The notes beneath the pieces were generated by a model that saw only the letters and a list, made by a program, of their open reading frames with translations, was not told the DNA's origin and made no database searches. The position numbers and the translations under genes were made by a program. Shown piece after piece: positions 16,929 through 26,425 of a stretch of DNA of 64,000 nt (positions are counted from its first letter, which is position 1; each line of letters begins with the position of its first letter). The DNA comes from Pontibacter deserti (GTDB taxonomy: Bacteria; Bacteroidota; Bacteroidia; Cytophagales; Hymenobacteraceae), in NCBI RefSeq assembly GCF_023630255.1, contig NZ_JALPRS010000001.1:1302001-1366000 (forward strand). Reading direction: 5' to 3'.

Positions 16929-18071
16929 TCATACTCCTTGCAGATCAATCTCATCGGTTGGAAGTATAGTTACCTGTTTGCCCATTTTCTTCTGTATGAT
17001 CTTGAAGTGATGCGCATCTTCGGGAGTGATCAACGAAACGGCTTTACCCGAAGCTTCTGCCCTGCCGGTGCGGCCAATGCGGTGCACGTAATCTTTAGGA
17101 GAGCGTGGCAACTCATAGTTTATTACATAAGGCAAGAACTTAATATCAATACCGCGGGAAGCAAGGTCGGTAGCCACCAGCACGCGAATCTTACCGGCTT
17201 TAAACTGCTTTAGTGCTTCGGTGCGTGCTCCCTGGCTTTTATCGCCATGCAGGGCAGCTGCTTCTATCCCATTTTTCTTCAATTTGCCAACTATATTATC
17301 TGCCGTACGGATGGATGAGGCAAATACCAGTACCTGCTGCATGTTTTCCTGGTTTATCAGGTAGCGCAGTAATGGACCTTTCTTTTCCGTTGATACCTGG
17401 TAGGCTACCTGGTCAATCAGTTCAGGTACCGAGGCTTCAGCCTCTACCTCTATAGTTAAAGGGTTGTGCAATTGGGTATCAACTATAGTTTTTACGTCGC
17501 CACCCAATGTAGCCGAAAACAAAAGGTTCTGGCGTTTGGCAGGCAATAAAGCAAAGATTCGATCCATCTCCTCTTTAAAGCCCAAGTTCAGCATTTTGTC
17601 AGCTTCGTCCAGTACTAAAATCTCTACTTCCGATAACTTTACTGCATTGTGGTCTATCAGGTCCAGTAAGCGGCCAGGCGTTGCCACCAGTACATCCGTA
17701 CCGCTCAGTTTCATCATCTGCGGGTTTATAGACACGCCACCGTAAACAGCCATTGTCTTCACCTTCTGAGGCAGATGGATACTCAGGTTATAGAAGGTCT
17801 CCTCTACCTGCACAGCCAGTTCGCGGGTTGGTACCAGCACCAGCGCTTTTACAAAACGATTTCGGGAGGCGGCTTTCTTTTGCAGCAGATCCAGTATTGG
17901 CAAAGCAAACGCAGCCGTTTTACCAGATCCTGTCTGCGCAATGCCGAGCACGTCGCTCCCCTTTAGTACAGCAGGTATCGCCTGCTCCTGTATAGGGTAA
18001 GCAGCAGTATAACCTTGCTCTTTAATAGCTTTAAGAAGTGCCTGAGACAGACCGAGAGTTGAAAATGACAT
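16929..18071 (-). CDS. DEAD-box RNA helicase, RhlE-like
   Basis: 380 aa, a minimal two-RecA-domain helicase with almost no C-terminal extension. Seen in order: Q motif (YPIQEQAIP), motif I AQTGSGKT at 45-52, PTRELA, DEAD followed by KMLNLGF, SAT, and motif VI HRIGRTGRA. The family unwinds short RNA duplexes and helps ribosome assembly or mRNA decay. The exact RhlE assignment is by overall appearance only. It is one of three DEAD-box genes in this window; the others carry an RNA-binding DbpA-type domain. Confidence 0.93.
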   Translation of the reverse strand: MSFSTLGLSQALLKAIKEQGYTAAYPIQEQAIPAVLKGSDVLGIAQTGSGKTAAFALPILDLLQKKAASRNRFVKALVLVPTRELAVQVEETFYNLSIHLPQKVKTMAVYGGVSINPQMMKLSGTDVLVATPGRLLDLIDHNAVKLSEVEILVLDEADKMLNLGFKEEMDRIFALLPAKRQNLLFSATLGGDVKTIVDTQLHNPLTIEVEAEASVPELIDQVAYQVSTEKKGPLLRYLINQENMQQVLVFASSIRTADNIVGKLKKNGIEAAALHGDKSQGARTEALKQFKAGKIRVLVATDLASRGIDIKFLPYVINYELPRSPKDYVHRIGRTGRAEASGKAVSLITPEDAHHFKIIQKKMGKQVTILPTDEIDLQGV

Positions 18072-18159
18072 GCAGTATACCTTGATTTATACCTGTAAAG
18101 GTACAACTATAAAAGTGAACTGAACAGAAGGTGAGCGCCGGGATGAAGTATAATCTAAA

Positions 18160-20616
18160 CTATAGTTTGAAATGCACTGATGCTTTAACGCCGAAGTTCT
18201 TTACATCCGCGGTATCCAGGTGCGTTACTCGGTGTATAAAATGTATTCTTAGAAATTTAAAGATATTGTCTACACCATACCCCAGTTCTACATAAGGTTC
18301 TTTGGAGAGCGATTTAAAAGTCTGGTATGGGGTGCCATCCGTATTCGTGGCAGGTATCAGGTCCAGGTTCTGCTGGCTTATGGTACCATATAATATATCA
18401 CCGGCTGCAAATAAACGCCACTTCAGTTTACGCACCAAAGGCAGGCTGTTCAGAAACAACCCTTCGAAATGCTGCTCATACGACAAAGCCGCATAAGTAT
18501 CGCTGGCAAACTCAAATGACTGCATTAAACTATAAGCCGATTTAGAGTAGAAAGGAGTTTCGTTGCCCAGGTGTACTTCCAGGAGCGGATATGGCACCGG
18601 CGAGAATACTTTACCGGCCTTTACTTCATAAATAGCAGTACCTAAGCTACCGGTGCGTAACCGTTGCCTGATACCGCCATCCAATCGCTGGTAATTTAAT
18701 GTAGAACCCATCACATCATCCAACCCTAAGGTATAGCGTAACGATATAACAGGCCATTTCCCTTTGCTTAGACTAATACGGTCGTTACCGTTCTCTACAA
18801 ACACTTCTTTTCGGGCTATCTGCAACGCATAGCTCACGGATGATGTAGTAAAGCTTTTAGCCACTTCTCCTGCTTCGCCAGTGTAGTATGCAAAATCGTA
18901 TTGTGGCAGGTAAGTGCGGTTGCTGAACGTAATGCGCTGTGTAACTCCCCTGAACAGATCAGACTGAAAATAAGCACTGGCTTCTTTTATAAATACAGGT
19001 TTATCAAGTTTTCCGAACCGGGCAGAGGCCATGAATAATTTGGTAGCATCTGTTTTATCGGCGGTTAAACCTACCTGCTGCAGGTCTTCTTCATAAGAAA
19101 TACCTAGTTCAGACCATTTCTCACGGTTCAGGATATACCTTACCTGTGTATTATACTTAACCTTTTCGTCGCGGGTGCCATAGGCAGCAAACCCACTGAA
19201 CTCCCATTTATCACTGAAATTGATATTTGTCTTTGCTCCCAGTTGTATGCGGTGCCCTTCTATATTGTTATAAGCATAAGCATAAGGAATGGGGCCTATA
19301 CTTACCTTTCCTGCTTTTTTATAGCCACCTACCAGTATGGTCATCAGTTCGGTGTAGCGTTTAATTTCAGGTGTGTTGTTTAATGAATCTATCTGCGCAT
19401 ACACCTGCAAGTCAGAAGTACTCAGGCTATCGTGGCGGTTCTGCACCCAAAATTCAGGCGCCTTGGCTTTACTTACATAGGCTGTAGGCTTATCAAAAAA
19501 TGCAGCATCGTGTGGTTCAGTAACGCTAATATTTTTGTTAGATACATTGATACGGGCCAGTATATTCGGTAACGCTTTGTTGAGTTTGGCTACGTGCATG
19601 GTCATTTCGGTGCGGGATGGCAGCCATGCTCCTGCCTTTGTCTTCTCCAGCTCCTGCGTCAGGTTTATACCTTCCACATAATTAATGTTCGCAGACTTAC
19701 TTACCGCCACATCAATTTTACGCAAAGCAAAATCACCTTCAGATATCCATATATACCCTTTAAATGCCAGATCCTGCGGGCGCTTAGGTGCGACTTTAAT
19801 TTTGTAGCACCAGGTATTGCCTATATATAAACTGTCTTCCAGGTCATAGTTATAGTATACTTTCCAGCCATCGGCAATAGGGCTTATAAAGCTCTTGCTC
19901 AGTATGGTTACCCAGTTCTGGTAAAAGTTATGGTTCTTGTAAGATACCCCAAGTAATTCAGCAAAAATGTCGCTATCCTGCAGGCCAACACCTGCTACTT
20001 TAGTGGCTTTAACGATCTCTTTTGTACGTTCAGGGTCTCGGTTATAATAAAAGTCAGATAACGTTTCTGACATAAAGAACGGGTATACTTTTTTGCCTTT
20101 GCGGCTGGTTGCGGAGCTATCAGAAAGTATAGGCAGACTGGCAGCTTTCTTTTTCCCCGGCATATTCTCCACGCTTAGCTGCATAATACTATAAGCCTCG
20201 TACTGGTAAGCCTGCAACTGGCGTTTATCGTTCTGCTCTTTATGTGCCATCACCTGCCGCATCACCCGGAAGGCAGGATTCTCGCCCGGCCTTACAACAA
20301 TCTCCTGCAGACCGATAGAGTTGAGTTCCAGTTCAAAATCGATTACCTGCCTGGCAACACCACGGGTTATCGCTTTGCTTTTGGTTTTATATCCGATAAA
20401 AGAAACAGTTATGGAATCGGCGGGCTGGTTGATCTTAATGCTATACTTTCCTTCGTCGTTGGTAGGTGCACCTGTGCCGGCTTTCTTTATAAATACGCTC
20501 ACAAAAGGCAATGCTTCACCAGTAGCAGCATCTGTTACTTTACCTGTAATAACCTGCTGGGCCTGCAAATGAAAGCCAAGTAAAAACAAAAGCCAAGTAA
20601 AAGTAAGCCGATACAC
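18160..20616 (-). CDS. DUF5686 outer-membrane protein with carboxypeptidase-like plug
   Basis: 818 aa, starting at GTG 20616 because no ATG precedes the signal peptide (LTFTWLLFLLGFHLQAQQ). Residues about 22-110 form a CarboxypepD_reg-like beta domain (VITGKVTDAATGEALPFVSV). The rest matches DUF5686 proteins of Bacteroidota, with many alternating strands and the ending VHFKL, suggesting an outer-membrane barrel. The function is unknown; an envelope role is inferred. It faces the RhlE-like gene head-to-tail with an 88-bp gap. Confidence 0.9.
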   Translation of the reverse strand: MYRLTFTWLLFLLGFHLQAQQVITGKVTDAATGEALPFVSVFIKKAGTGAPTNDEGKYSIKINQPADSITVSFIGYKTKSKAITRGVARQVIDFELELNSIGLQEIVVRPGENPAFRVMRQVMAHKEQNDKRQLQAYQYEAYSIMQLSVENMPGKKKAASLPILSDSSATSRKGKKVYPFFMSETLSDFYYNRDPERTKEIVKATKVAGVGLQDSDIFAELLGVSYKNHNFYQNWVTILSKSFISPIADGWKVYYNYDLEDSLYIGNTWCYKIKVAPKRPQDLAFKGYIWISEGDFALRKIDVAVSKSANINYVEGINLTQELEKTKAGAWLPSRTEMTMHVAKLNKALPNILARINVSNKNISVTEPHDAAFFDKPTAYVSKAKAPEFWVQNRHDSLSTSDLQVYAQIDSLNNTPEIKRYTELMTILVGGYKKAGKVSIGPIPYAYAYNNIEGHRIQLGAKTNINFSDKWEFSGFAAYGTRDEKVKYNTQVRYILNREKWSELGISYEEDLQQVGLTADKTDATKLFMASARFGKLDKPVFIKEASAYFQSDLFRGVTQRITFSNRTYLPQYDFAYYTGEAGEVAKSFTTSSVSYALQIARKEVFVENGNDRISLSKGKWPVISLRYTLGLDDVMGSTLNYQRLDGGIRQRLRTGSLGTAIYEVKAGKVFSPVPYPLLEVHLGNETPFYSKSAYSLMQSFEFASDTYAALSYEQHFEGLFLNSLPLVRKLKWRLFAAGDILYGTISQQNLDLIPATNTDGTPYQTFKSLSKEPYVELGYGVDNIFKFLRIHFIHRVTHLDTADVKNFGVKASVHFKL

Positions 20617-20871
20617 CGAAGTTGTTTTTGTTCAGCTTAAAAATAATATAATTATATATACTAAGTATAGAATGTTATAAAGTATTTAGTTAAAATATTT
20701 AAAATAGGATTTATATAATGTAATGCATATAATTTTGAGCCTTTAAGGACTTTATTTGCCTGTAAAATAGGTTTTGCATACACCTTCTATGATAATTACA
20801 AATTCATCATACTTATAACATACTTCGTAATAAGAAGTATATATTAAAATCCTTCTCCTAAACTTTAAAGT

Positions 20872-22029
20872 ATGGAAAACATTGACTTCCAGTTACGCTT
20901 TAAAATAAGGTTACTATCACTGATCGCCATGTTATTGGTAGTTTATGTACATGCCTATACGTTCGAGTTAGACGGTTATAATGGTGCCTTAACTGCAGAA
21001 AAAAATTTCAATATCTTTATCCAGGATTTTATCTCTCAGGGGTTAGCCCGGGTAGCCACTCCCATCTTCTTTATACTTTCTGGTTTCCTGTTTTTTGCAG
21101 GTTATAAATTACAAGGGACGGTAGTGCTGCATAAGTATAAAAGCCGTGTTAAATCGTTGCTTATTCCTTTCATATGCTGGTCTTCATTTGGTATCGGGTT
21201 ATATTATGCTTTACAGCTAATACCATTTACAGCACCCTTCTTTTCAAACCGGATTATCCAGAACCTAACACCAGAAGAGCTACTTTATACGTTAGTGGTT
21301 GATCCTATCCCTTACCAGTTGTGGTTCCTGCGAGATCTTATCGTTCTTGCACTGCTTTCCTCTGCCCTTTGGCTGCTTATAAAATATTTTAAGGAAGGCA
21401 TTTTGTTGCTGATGCTGGTGCTCTGGCTTGCTGAAGCAGACATTATACTTTGCACAACAGAGGCATTGTTATTTTTCTCGGTTGGCTGCTACATTACAAT
21501 AAAACCAAAGCTGGTAAAAAAGCTTACATCAGCTTATAACTACCTCCCACCGCTGCTTGGCTGGCTTGGTTTGCTCATCTTTAAAACAGAACTTATATAC
21601 CTCGGTATAGGCCCTGAAATACTGCTTATGCTACTACATAAGCTGGCTATAGTGGCAGGTATAATAGCCGTGTGGGTAACCATAAATACCATAGCTGAGA
21701 AAACAGGCAGCCTTAGCCGGAAGTGGGTTTTTAATTCAGTATCTCCTTTCTTTATATTTGCTTTCCACGAGCCTCTTCTCACCATGCTTAAAAGAGGTTT
21801 ACTGCACCTGCTGCACTCGAATCAGGGTTTTACTTCTTTTTTAGTTTACCTGTTTGCACCGGTTATAGCCATTCTGGTAAGTATAGTTTTGGCTAGGTTC
21901 CTGAGACAATATCTGCCTGCTCTTTTCTATATCCTGACAGGTAACAGGGACAAAGCTGCAGATATTTTCAACCCAGCTCTAAAGCACCAGCCCACGCCTG
22001 TTATCAGGAAACAAATACTGTCTTCCTGA
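20872..22029 (+). CDS. Acyltransferase family 3 membrane protein
   Basis: 385 aa with about ten hydrophobic segments. The opening LLSLIAMLLVVYVHAY carries the histidine typical of acyltransferase 3/OafA proteins. PIPYQLWFLRDLIVL in the middle is also typical, where Trp-Phe-Leu-Arg follows a re-entrant segment. Such enzymes transfer acyl groups to envelope sugars or polysaccharides; the acceptor cannot be told. No polysaccharide cluster surrounds it. About 255 bp of very AT-rich spacer precede it. Confidence 0.88.
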   Translation: MENIDFQLRFKIRLLSLIAMLLVVYVHAYTFELDGYNGALTAEKNFNIFIQDFISQGLARVATPIFFILSGFLFFAGYKLQGTVVLHKYKSRVKSLLIPFICWSSFGIGLYYALQLIPFTAPFFSNRIIQNLTPEELLYTLVVDPIPYQLWFLRDLIVLALLSSALWLLIKYFKEGILLLMLVLWLAEADIILCTTEALLFFSVGCYITIKPKLVKKLTSAYNYLPPLLGWLGLLIFKTELIYLGIGPEILLMLLHKLAIVAGIIAVWVTINTIAEKTGSLSRKWVFNSVSPFFIFAFHEPLLTMLKRGLLHLLHSNQGFTSFLVYLFAPVIAILVSIVLARFLRQYLPALFYILTGNRDKAADIFNPALKHQPTPVIRKQILSS

Positions 22030-22132
22030 ATTTATATGGATTTCCCATCTTGGCCTGATTTCAACTATAATTTTTCAAAACTGACTTTATAGTTGTACAT
22101 ATGTAAGCTAGCTGAACAAGTATAATCTCAAG

Positions 22133-22167
22133 AAAAAGAGCAGAGACTAATGGCCCCTGCTCCTTTT
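22133..22167. terminator. Terminator between acyltransferase and SDR genes
   Basis: Stem AAAAGAGCAG / CTGCTCcTTTT with one bulge. The minus-strand reading ends in a T-rich run, so it mainly suits the SDR gene. It lies between two convergent genes. Confidence 0.75.
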
Positions 22168-22192
22168 ATAAAAACAAAACTATAAACTATAC

Positions 22193-23065
22193 TTACTGCC
22201 CTTTTCCGCGCATCTGCTTTTCCATAGCATCCCACATTTCCTGCGGAATCATATCGAAGCTGTTAAACTCGCCGGCACCATACAGCCACTCACCACCATC
22301 TATCGTTACCACCTCGCCATTTACAAAAGAAGCATAATCAGAAACCAAGTAAGCGGCAAGGTTTGCGAGCTCCTGATGCTCCCCGAAACGGCCTACAGGT
22401 ATACGCTTCACCGGATCCAGTTTATCAGCCAGTTGTTTCGGGAACAGGCGTGTCCAGGCACCCTCGGTAGGGAAAGGCCCCGGAGCTATTGCATTGGAGC
22501 GGATGCCATACTTAGCCCACTCCGATGCAAGGGAACGCGTCATGGCCAGCACACCTGCTTTGGCACACGCCGATGGCACCACATAGCCAGAACCAGTCCA
22601 GGCATACGTAGTAACGATGTTAAGTATAGTTGCCGGCTGTTTACGCTCAATCCAGTGTTTGCCCAGAGCTAAGGTACAGTTATAGCTACCTTTCAGTACA
22701 ATATCGGTTATTACATCAAAGGCTTTATGGCTCAGGCGTTCTGTCGGGCTTACAAAGTTACCGGCAGCATTATTTACCAGCACATCTACACCACCAAATT
22801 TATCAAGCGTAGCCTGTAGCATGGCTTCAATCTCATTATACTTCCGCACATCACAGGCTATTGGCAGCACCTGCCCACCGGTTTCCTGCATCAGTTCCTG
22901 TGCTGTTTTTTCCAGCACATCCAGCTTGCGGCTACATATTACCACATTAGCGCCAAGCTCCAGAAAGTATTTTACCATAGAGCGTCCGAGCCCGGTTCCT
23001 CCACCTGTTACGATAATGGTTTTACCCTGCAGGGCACCATCTTTCAGCATAGGTTCTGCCTTCAT
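22193..23065 (-). CDS. 2,4-dienoyl-CoA reductase-like SDR (DECR1 type)
   Basis: 290 aa. The Rossmann signature is TGGGTGLG at 20-27, followed by NNAAGNF at 98-104. The usual YxxxK is replaced by SACAK. Instead a tyrosine sits 15 residues before the lysine (Tyr154 and Lys169), the same layout as in mitochondrial DECR1 (Tyr199/Lys214). The segment TYAWTGSGYVVPSACAKAGV and the C-terminal GGEWLYGAGEFN are also DECR-like. The predicted reaction is NADPH-dependent reduction of 2,4-dienoyl-CoA during degradation of unsaturated fatty acids. No other beta-oxidation genes are adjacent. Confidence 0.88.
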   Translation of the reverse strand: MKAEPMLKDGALQGKTIIVTGGGTGLGRSMVKYFLELGANVVICSRKLDVLEKTAQELMQETGGQVLPIACDVRKYNEIEAMLQATLDKFGGVDVLVNNAAGNFVSPTERLSHKAFDVITDIVLKGSYNCTLALGKHWIERKQPATILNIVTTYAWTGSGYVVPSACAKAGVLAMTRSLASEWAKYGIRSNAIAPGPFPTEGAWTRLFPKQLADKLDPVKRIPVGRFGEHQELANLAAYLVSDYASFVNGEVVTIDGGEWLYGAGEFNSFDMIPQEMWDAMEKQMRGKGQ

Positions 23066-23194
23066 AAGGAATTTTCAGTTTTAGTTTGATCTGCTTCGTA
23101 TAATAGCAGCACGTAAGATGCTGGCTCAATATAAGTATCCTTACTGGTAAATACCGAAAAAGTCTGATTCTTTTGATAACACTATACCTTAACT

Positions 23195-23599
23195 ATGACT
23201 AAAGAACAGTTACAAGGCGAACTAATGCCCCTCATTGATGGCCTGCTGATGCGTAGCGAAACAGACAGCCCGTTTGAATTTTATTACTTCGATAACACAC
23301 AGAACCTACCGCTTGATGCGGAAACTGCCGCCAAGCTGACAGGCAAAACCAATAGTACTGAAATAAAAACTGAGCCCCTTGATTACTTTTTCAGGAACAT
23401 GGTGCGGCTGTACCCGGAAGATGGTGAAGACAGGAAACAGGAAGCGCAACGCTTTGCTTTGCTACAGCAAAAATTGCAGGAGCTGTTACGCGATGTGCAG
23501 GTTTACAAAGCTGACGAGATAAGTATAACCGCCTACATTTTAGGAACCACCCCGGAAGGTGACATAGCCGGAATAAGAACAGTAGTAGTTGAGACATGA
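23195..23599 (+). CDS. Nuclease A inhibitor-like protein (NuiA family)
   Basis: 134 aa, no signal peptide, so cytoplasmic. It resembles the Anabaena nuclease inhibitor NuiA over its length: the opening with SETDSPFEF, the middle LDYFFRNM, and the end DIAGIRTVVVET, where NuiA ends in a near-identical AGISTKVVET. Glu22 aligns with NuiA Glu24, which reaches the nuclease magnesium, and the final residue is Thr as in NuiA (from memory). It would block a NucA-type nuclease by occupying its active site. The convergent neighbour is exactly such a nuclease, which strengthens the call. Confidence 0.85.
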   Translation: MTKEQLQGELMPLIDGLLMRSETDSPFEFYYFDNTQNLPLDAETAAKLTGKTNSTEIKTEPLDYFFRNMVRLYPEDGEDRKQEAQRFALLQQKLQELLRDVQVYKADEISITAYILGTTPEGDIAGIRTVVVET

Positions 23600-23604
23600 A
23601 AACA

Positions 23605-23637
23605 AAACAGCCCGGCCATATAGCCGGGCTGCTTTAG
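23605..23637. terminator. Shared terminator between inhibitor and nuclease genes
   Basis: CAGCCCGGC / GCCGGGCTG stem (23608-23616 and 23623-23631) lies between convergent genes, with T-rich sequence on the minus-strand side (GTTTTGTTTTC) and a shorter TTT on the plus side. Confidence 0.85.
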
Positions 23638-23658
23638 TATGTAACTGGTATGGGTTGG

Positions 23659-24546
23659 TTATTGCGTCGGGCCGGTATCTACGCGTGCTTCGATAGTAGT
23701 TTGCACCGTAGAGGATACATTTGAAAGTAAGTTATAGCCCATCTTCGCTTCAATGGCATCTACAGTTGTGCGGTAAGATCCCCAGCTGGTGCTGATAGAG
23801 TTAGAGTTAGGCGTATCGATGGCAATAACACGGGTGCTGGTTGTAACACGGGCAGCGTCGCCTGTACCATTTGGCAATACAACTATAACTTTCCAGATGC
23901 GGTTAGGAACTGTTACTTTACCGCCAGCCAGTGTTTCTTTATAACCAGCACTACCAGTACCACCAATGCCATACTGCCCCATAATTACATACAACTCGTT
24001 GCCCTGGCTAACAAGCGTACGGCAATAGTTTTCCAGGTTTGCCCACGTCTGCTGGTTGTTGGTCGGAGCCTGCGGAATCATGTTGCTCATCAGGAACGTA
24101 GCCGAATTATCGGTAACTGTAAGGGTACGGTCTGCTGACGGACAGTTGTGCCCACGGTCGAAACCACTGCCGGTATAATCTGTTGGAGTTACGCGGTAAA
24201 AAGCAGTAGGCAGCGAGTTATCCGCACGAAAATCGTCCTGACGTGGTGTGCTGCCCAGCCAGGCGCTGCTTAAGTGCCAGCTTACCCAGTTCGGGGTTCC
24301 TCTGTAGCTGTTATACGACATAGAGTACTGGGCTTTGTTGATCAGGTAATTTGAGTAACTGGTGCCGGCGCCGCTTGGGTTACCCATCGCCATGTTATTG
24401 TCTTTAGTAGCTGTAGCATTAGCTACTTTCGCAACACCTCCAAGGTCTTTTGTTACGCCATCGGGTTGCACATCGTCCTTCGAACAGGACACAAGTACCA
24501 GGCCCGCTAAGGCCAGGTACAGTACGCGGTGTAAAGATTTTTTCAT
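23659..24546 (-). CDS. DNA/RNA non-specific endonuclease lipoprotein (NucA-like)
   Basis: 295 aa with lipobox LVSC (Cys21), hence exported and membrane-anchored. The beta-beta-alpha-metal nuclease domain spans about 65-285. The catalytic motif is DRGH at 130-133 (His133 as general base). The metal asparagine region follows at NNQQTWANLE, with Asn164 and Glu172 as likely conserved residues. It degrades DNA and RNA without sequence preference outside the cytoplasm, probably for nutrient recovery or competition. The NuiA-like gene beside it probably protects the cytoplasm before export. Confidence 0.93.
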   Translation of the reverse strand: MKKSLHRVLYLALAGLVLVSCSKDDVQPDGVTKDLGGVAKVANATATKDNNMAMGNPSGAGTSYSNYLINKAQYSMSYNSYRGTPNWVSWHLSSAWLGSTPRQDDFRADNSLPTAFYRVTPTDYTGSGFDRGHNCPSADRTLTVTDNSATFLMSNMIPQAPTNNQQTWANLENYCRTLVSQGNELYVIMGQYGIGGTGSAGYKETLAGGKVTVPNRIWKVIVVLPNGTGDAARVTTSTRVIAIDTPNSNSISTSWGSYRTTVDAIEAKMGYNLLSNVSSTVQTTIEARVDTGPTQ

Positions 24547-24865
24547 TTAATATATTAGGGTTGATTAATATATTAAAGATGGCAGATTGGAATGGATTAC
24601 AGATTACCCGAATATTAAATTTTTGCCATATTATACAAAGTTCTTTCTTAAGTTATAAACAAGTATAGCCATAATTAAACATCACCTATTTAACTGACTA
24701 TCAAATCTCAACGCGTGTTACAACATTAAATTCAACTTCAAATTTTTATACCTGTACTAGCACCAGAGTACATTGTGATGAAAGGAATTGAGTATTTATC
24801 ATTTCAAGAGAAGGGTAAAGAAGTATGCAGTGCTAAACTTAAAAAGTATAAAGTATAGTTGAGTT
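24547..24865. other. AT-rich spacer, nothing recognised
   Basis: This 319-bp gap lies upstream of the nuclease gene and downstream of the oxidoreductase gene. No coding frame, hairpin or clear TAnnTTTG element on the minus strand was found. Confidence 0.5.
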
Positions 24866-26323
24866 TTAGTAATGGTCTGCCATTAACTTTTTAGCTGCAA
24901 TTATGCCACTCAGGCAAACCCCTGCAATTCCCTGCCCCGGATAAACTGTATCGCCACAAACATAGGCTCCTTTATGGTCGAGGCGGGCATCTTTCATTTG
25001 CCATGGTTTGATATTGATGAACTGTGGATATCCTCCTACTGCCCCGGAAGCACGCTTGGTCCAGAAGATCCAGGCGCCCGGCGTAGCAGAAGTATAAGAA
25101 ATGATGTTCTCCCGTTGTACAAGTCCCTCCTGTGCTAACTTTACCAGTATAGTTTGTTCTATTACCTGCTTATCTGTAATGTAGCTGGCAGCTGGGTTAG
25201 CAACGTGTGTACTGACGCTGGCTACCTGTTCCCCTTCAGGTGCCCGGGTACTGTCTTGCGGGTGACTGAAGCTGATAAAGATGCTTTTACTGCCTATAAC
25301 CGGAATGCCTTCCGGCACATGAAGCTGGTGGTGCAATGAAGCTAACTGCTCGTTTTTCCTGACAACTAGGCTCATAGTAAATGCTCCGTTCAGCTTTTGT
25401 GGAGGCAGGATGTACTTTTTCAGTTTCTTCTTTACCGACGCAACGTTATACAGATCCAATGTGTTGTTAAGCGGAATACCACTGATCAGGAATCTACTGC
25501 TGAATTCATCTTTAGCTGTGGCAACCCTATACTTTCCTGACTCAAATTTTATACTTCTTACCTCCTGTTTATACTTTATAGTAGCCCCCTTCCCCATACA
25601 GAAGTCCAAGACAGGGTTTACCAGGTTAATCAGTCCGCCATCTAGGTAGTAATTACTGTACAAAGTATAGCACAAAGCCGTTGCTCCGAATAATTCATTT
25701 ACTTCTCCCATATAATTCTGGGCGGTTATCAGGAGCTGCTCGTTTACAAAATCTACAAACAACTGGTTATTCAGCAGGTTATAGTGGCTCAATAACTCTT
25801 CTGTTGTCCGGAAGGCTGCCGGAATCATACGCAGCTGCTCCGGCCTGAAAGCACCTATAGCCTTTATCAAATCACGGACATGAGAGAACGGGAAACTTAG
25901 CTGCTGCAACGAAACCTGCCACACCTGCCTGCTGATTTTAAAACAATGTTCCCAGAAGGCCCGCTGGTTATGCTTGCCAAACACACGTTCTGCCTCTGCT
26001 ATCCACTGCTCCAGGTCCTGGTAGCGCGTAACTACTTCGCCGTTTGGCAGGTGCACCTGCATTGGTGTTTCCAGTTTCCTCAGGTTCGGTATCTGTATGC
26101 CTGTTTCATCTAAAAGATACCGTAATGGCATATGCTTATCTAAGCCTACCAACGTGGTAGCACCTGTTTCGAACCAGTAACCCTTGCGCTTATAAGATGT
26201 AGCACAACCACCCGGGTACTTTGCCTGCTCAAGTATACAGACCTTTAACCCTTGCTTACACAACAAGGCAGCCGCTGACAGCGAACCAAATCCGGAACCA
26301 ACTATAATAACATCGTACTGCAT
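24866..26323 (-). CDS. FAD-dependent oxidoreductase, phytoene desaturase / CrtISO-like
   Basis: 485 aa. An N-terminal FAD-binding Rossmann motif (IIVGSGFGSLSAAALL, about 6-21) is followed by GGCATSYKRKGYWFETGATT, typical of the CrtI/CrtISO/RetSat family. The C-terminal flavin segment is GDTVYPGQGIAGVCLSG. Family members desaturate or isomerise carotenoids or saturate retinol-like compounds. Carotenoids are common in pigmented Hymenobacteraceae, but no phytoene synthase or cyclase lies nearby, so the substrate is uncertain. It is transcribed divergently from the epimerase-like gene, with about 100 bp between them. Confidence 0.87.
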   Translation of the reverse strand: MQYDVIIVGSGFGSLSAAALLCKQGLKVCILEQAKYPGGCATSYKRKGYWFETGATTLVGLDKHMPLRYLLDETGIQIPNLRKLETPMQVHLPNGEVVTRYQDLEQWIAEAERVFGKHNQRAFWEHCFKISRQVWQVSLQQLSFPFSHVRDLIKAIGAFRPEQLRMIPAAFRTTEELLSHYNLLNNQLFVDFVNEQLLITAQNYMGEVNELFGATALCYTLYSNYYLDGGLINLVNPVLDFCMGKGATIKYKQEVRSIKFESGKYRVATAKDEFSSRFLISGIPLNNTLDLYNVASVKKKLKKYILPPQKLNGAFTMSLVVRKNEQLASLHHQLHVPEGIPVIGSKSIFISFSHPQDSTRAPEGEQVASVSTHVANPAASYITDKQVIEQTILVKLAQEGLVQRENIISYTSATPGAWIFWTKRASGAVGGYPQFINIKPWQMKDARLDHKGAYVCGDTVYPGQGIAGVCLSGIIAAKKLMADHY

Positions 26324-26394
26324 TTATGTGTTACTTTACCGCGTGGTGCCTAAACCTGCAACCGAACCATCGGGAAGCTGTAACAGGTTTGCAT

Positions 26395-26402
26395 TACTTT
26401 TG
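26395..26402 (+). promoter_or_regulatory. TAnnTTTG promoter element that favours start 26426
   Basis: TACTTTTG matches the Bacteroidota -7 box. The transcript would begin about 26408-26410, downstream of the first ATG (26405), so the second ATG (26426) is the likely start. Confidence 0.6.
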
Positions 26403-26425
26403 TTATGAATCTTAAAACGGAAAAC

